Assembly: GCA_023435745.1 (NCBI GenBank) | Contig: JAEZMD010000025.1 | Location: 1 to 8,503, forward strand | Length of the DNA: 8,503 nt | Direction: 5' to 3' | From: Bacillota bacterium | Lineage (GTDB): Bacteria; Bacillota; Clostridia; Acetivibrionales; DTU013 | In this document: positions 6,464 to 8,503 of the stretch, piece by piece | Layout: the number at the start of each line of letters is the position of its first letter | How positions within the stretch are numbered: position 1 is the stretch's first letter | Made by a program: the position numbers and the translations under genes | Notes under the pieces: model-generated | What the model was told of the DNA's origin: nothing | What the model saw: only the letters and a program-made list of their open reading frames with translations | The model's database searches: none

Positions 6464-8198
6464 GTTCTACCTCCTCAAAGTTTTTTGGGATAACCAGCAT
6501 GAACCGCGAGCCGCCTTCCGCAAGGTTCTCCATCCTAAGTCCATATCCCGGTCCAAAGCGTATGCGCAGCCGCTGGTGGATGTTCACAATACCAGTACGT
6601 TCCACATTGGCGTCCGCAGCGCTGCGAAGCTTGTTTTGCAGGTCGGTAAGGCGTTCTTCGGGGATGCCGGCCCCATTGTCTTCTACATTTATGTAAATTT
6701 TCTCATCACGCTCCTCATACCACACTCGCAGAAGCCCGCCTATAATAGTATCCTTAAAACCGTGCTGGAATGCATTTTCCAACAGCGGCTGCAAGATCAG
6801 TCTGGGTACCTTCAGCCCCTCAAGCCCCTCAGGAATTGGTGCAAAATCAGCAGATATACGCTTACCAAAGCGAACAAGCTGAATTTGCACATAACGCCGG
6901 GCATGGCCGTCCTCATCGGAAAGGTCTACCTCCATGCTGGCATTACGGGTCACATAGCAGTAGTATTCCGACAAGTATGTGAGGAATTCGCTTATGTTCT
7001 CATAATCCTCGTCCTTAGCCATTCGGTAGAGGATAAAAAAGCTGTTGTGAAGAAAGTGGGGGTTAATCTGCGCTTGTAGCTGGCGCAGCTCCGCTTCCTG
7101 CGTCAGCATCAATTGCCGGGTATTAACCTCTATCATATTGGCGAGGGATTCAATCATTTGGTTAAATGCGGTATAAAGATAGCCAAACTCGTCGTTTACC
7201 TTGTGGTCTATGCGTACATCCAACCTGCCGCTTTCCACCTTCTTGAGTGAATCAACAAGCCTGCAGATCGGTTCGCTGACCAACCGCCTGGAAAACCAAA
7301 TATATGACAGGACCAACAATAAAGCGGCTATTGTAAACACAGTGAACAGCTTGCGGTAAGTGTCCAACCCGCTATATATGATCTGCTCAGATACATATGT
7401 ATGCATTTGCAGACTTAGAAAATCCGAATAAACGCTTGCCAGCAGGAAGGTCTCCCCGCTTTCTGTGCTGAAGGAGCATACGGGGAGGCCGTCCCCGGAT
7501 TCATCACCAGTCAATCCAATATCCCGCCCTGTTATAAGCTGGAACGCCTGATCCTCTGATTGAAGCAGTGTGCCGCTACCAGAGTACAGGTTAAAGGCTG
7601 CTAAATCCTCTATGATCCTCTCATTTGAGAGCCTGACAGCAAGTATATACTGTGGCACATAACCCGGATACCAGATACCCGGCGGATATACCTCACATAG
7701 GTAAAGATCGCCGTCATAAACTGATAGACCGGCCGCATCAGATATGACAGGTGCATCCATAAGCGCACGCCAATCATCTGTCGCAGGGTCTACCCCGCGA
7801 GAGGATGTTATCATAAGAGACTGCCGCGGCATCCAAAGCGTTACCTCCTCTACGTATGACGAACTATCTTGAACAAGCCCAAGCCGTTTATCAATAGAAA
7901 GAAGGCTGGATGCCCTTTTAGAGCGGCTCATAATCGACAAAGCGTTTACATAATAGTACAGGTCTGAATCATTAAGGCACTCTTGATGTACCTTTCGAAT
8001 TCTATGGAGCTCCGTATCCAAGGTTGTCATAATGAATGATGCTTTGGTATGAAGAGATAGGGTGATCTCATCTGTTGTCATCCGATAGCCCCACTGGTAG
8101 AGCCCGTACCCAAGTGCATACATTGGCAGAATTACCACTAAAAATAGGATTAGCAGTATAGTCAATACCGATATCCTGACTCTATATAGCATACTCAT
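6441..8198 (-). CDS. Sensor histidine kinase, YesM type
   Basis: The 585-residue membrane kinase has a first membrane segment at about 10-32, an extracellular sensor region at about 35-282 (probably dCache-like, judged by size and place only) and a second membrane segment at about 284-302. A HAMP linker (about 303-356) is followed by a His_kinase domain with QINPHFLHNS and phospho-acceptor H381. The ATPase domain follows, with the N-box LENAFQHG (473-480), DNGAGIPEE (507-515) and RTGIVNIHQRL (535-545). This order is that of the LytS/YesM group. It should phosphorylate the overlapping YesN-type regulator in response to an external, probably sugar-related, signal, perhaps by way of the binding protein. 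The ATG at 8198 is supported by GGGGAG with 8-nt spacing; an internal Met at residue 3 is a less likely start. It is the first gene of the cluster, behind a sigma-A-like promoter. Confidence 0.94.
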   Translation of the reverse strand: MSMLYRVRISVLTILLILFLVVILPMYALGYGLYQWGYRMTTDEITLSLHTKASFIMTTLDTELHRIRKVHQECLNDSDLYYYVNALSIMSRSKRASSLLSIDKRLGLVQDSSSYVEEVTLWMPRQSLMITSSRGVDPATDDWRALMDAPVISDAAGLSVYDGDLYLCEVYPPGIWYPGYVPQYILAVRLSNERIIEDLAAFNLYSGSGTLLQSEDQAFQLITGRDIGLTGDESGDGLPVCSFSTESGETFLLASVYSDFLSLQMHTYVSEQIIYSGLDTYRKLFTVFTIAALLLVLSYIWFSRRLVSEPICRLVDSLKKVESGRLDVRIDHKVNDEFGYLYTAFNQMIESLANMIEVNTRQLMLTQEAELRQLQAQINPHFLHNSFFILYRMAKDEDYENISEFLTYLSEYYCYVTRNASMEVDLSDEDGHARRYVQIQLVRFGKRISADFAPIPEGLEGLKVPRLILQPLLENAFQHGFKDTIIGGLLRVWYEERDEKIYINVEDNGAGIPEERLTDLQNKLRSAADANVERTGIVNIHQRLRIRFGPGYGLRMENLAEGGSRFMLVIPKNFEEVEHVSGIVS

Positions 8199-8238
8199 TC
8201 CACAATCTCCCCTGTATGAAAATGAAGAGCTGTAGGCG

Positions 8239-8261
8239 TGTCCGCAACAGGTTCACGGACA
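8239..8261 (-). promoter_or_regulatory. Inverted repeat at the kinase transcription start
   Basis: TGTCCG (8256-8261) and CGGACA (8239-8244) on the minus strand form a 6-bp dyad with an 11-nt centre. Given the -10 box, transcription should start near 8260, so the dyad covers about +1 to +22. It could be a repressor operator or a hairpin at the extreme 5' end of the mRNA. Function is not shown. Confidence 0.4.
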
Positions 8262-8266
8262 GGTCA

Positions 8267-8296
8267 ATTGTATCACTTATTTTATGTAAGCGTCAA
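8267..8296 (-). promoter_or_regulatory. Sigma-A-like promoter of the kinase-regulator genes
   Basis: The minus strand reads TTGACG (-35, 8291-8296), an 18-bp AT-rich spacer, then TACAAT (-10, 8267-8272). Each hexamer differs from consensus at one position. The predicted start near 8260 leaves a leader of about 60 nt before the kinase ATG. A CcpA-like half-site (TGTAAGCG, plus strand 8285-8292) overlaps the spacer and -35 edge. Confidence 0.7.
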
Positions 8297-8376
8297 ACCT
8301 GAACAGATGCGTGGATCGCGTCAGTTTACTGTAGGGAAAAGAAGAAAAGAATCATTCTGTTATTTTTAGAATCGGA
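8297..8376. other. Non-coding stretch upstream of the kinase promoter
   Basis: Between the kinase promoter and the point where ABC-exporter homology begins there is an A/T-rich stretch with no supported gene. The ABC frame is closed by a TAG at 8332-8334, and the 14 codons after it do not look like the exporter. A 20-codon frame from ATG at 8307 has no ribosome binding site and no recognisable product. Confidence 0.5.
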
Positions 8377-8503
8377 ACCTGCTTTGTCATTGCACACCGC
8401 CTGTCCACTATTCAAAACGCTGATTTGATCCTGGTGCTGAAGGACGGCAGGATCGTTGAACAGGGAAACCATGAGGAGCTGATGAAGCAGGACCGGGTCT
8501 ATG
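8377..8503 (+). pseudogene. 5'-truncated ABC exporter fragment at the right edge
   Basis: From 8377 the plus strand encodes TCFVIAHRLSTIQNADL and continues with the same residues as the left edge up to RVY, where the window ends. VIAHRLST is the H-loop (switch) region of an ABC exporter ATPase, with its catalytic His. Family members usually read GRT(S/C)FVIAHRLST here, but the residues before Thr are FRIG and a stop codon lies 14 codons upstream, so homology breaks off within a few bases of 8377. The Walker A, signature and Walker B parts are missing. It is therefore a broken copy or a recombination or assembly junction. Its last 99 bases are identical to bases 1-99. Confidence 0.75.
8405..8503. 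repeat. Terminal direct repeat, right copy (99 bp)
   Basis: This segment is identical to bases 1-99 in the same orientation and reaches the window end. Joining the copies closes the window into a circle of 8404 bp with the exporter reading frame continuous across the join. The left copy continues to a stop codon 29 bases further on. Confidence 0.97.

Noticed and set aside
6462..7079. 205-codon open frame on the plus strand
   Set aside because: It lies wholly antisense to the well-supported kinase gene, has no recognisable domain and no ribosome binding site. It is a by-product of the kinase codon usage.
8307..8369. Short plus-strand frame of 20 codons (MRGSRQFTVG...)
   Set aside because: No ribosome binding site, no family resemblance, and it lies in the non-coding stretch before the exporter fragment.
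1..8503. Complete small plasmid or phage
   Set aside because: The ends match, but there is no replication, mobilisation, partition, integrase or phage structural gene in the 8404 bp. A self-replicating circle is unlikely.

Overview
The window looks like a Firmicutes (Clostridia or Paenibacillus-like) fragment, probably a metagenomic contig. The grounds are the protein families (YesM/YesN-type two-component system, LplA/LplB/LplC-type sugar importer, GH4 glycosidase), the strong AGGAGG-type ribosome binding sites, the lipoprotein signal and the moderate GC content. The exact species cannot be read from the sequence.

Layout: one six-gene cluster runs entirely on the minus strand from about 8198 down to 179. 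In transcription order it holds a YesM-type sensor histidine kinase (6441-8198), a YesN-type AraC-family response regulator (5165-6463, overlapping the kinase by 23 nt), an LplA/YtcQ-type solute-binding lipoprotein (3417-5072), two importer permeases of the LplB (2406-3344) and LplC/YtcP (1508-2392) type, and a GH4 NAD-dependent glycosidase with the CHSV motif (179-1486), likely an alpha-galactosidase or alpha-glucosidase. A good sigma-A-like promoter (TTGACG-18-TACAAT) lies before the kinase. A TATAAT box without a clear -35, accompanied by a 21-bp-spaced direct repeat, lies before the binding-protein gene. A strong stem-loop without a T-tract sits between the binding-protein gene and the permeases.

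How the genes probably work together: the kinase senses an extracellular sugar or a sugar-related signal and phosphorylates the AraC-type regulator. The regulator switches on the importer genes, the lipoprotein captures an oligosaccharide, the two permeases move it inside, and the GH4 enzyme cleaves it in the cytoplasm. No importer ATPase is encoded here, so a shared MsmX-type ATPase elsewhere is expected.

The ends are the unusual part. Bases 1-99 and 8405-8503 are identical. They encode the C-terminal end of an ABC-exporter nucleotide-binding domain on the plus strand. Ahead of the right copy, ABC homology stops abruptly near 8377. The contig therefore closes on itself into an 8404-bp circle, which fits a tandem duplication, an excised circle, a repeat-flanked locus, or an assembly loop with k = 99. 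The gene cluster itself is a common type; I see no clearly undescribed system inside it.
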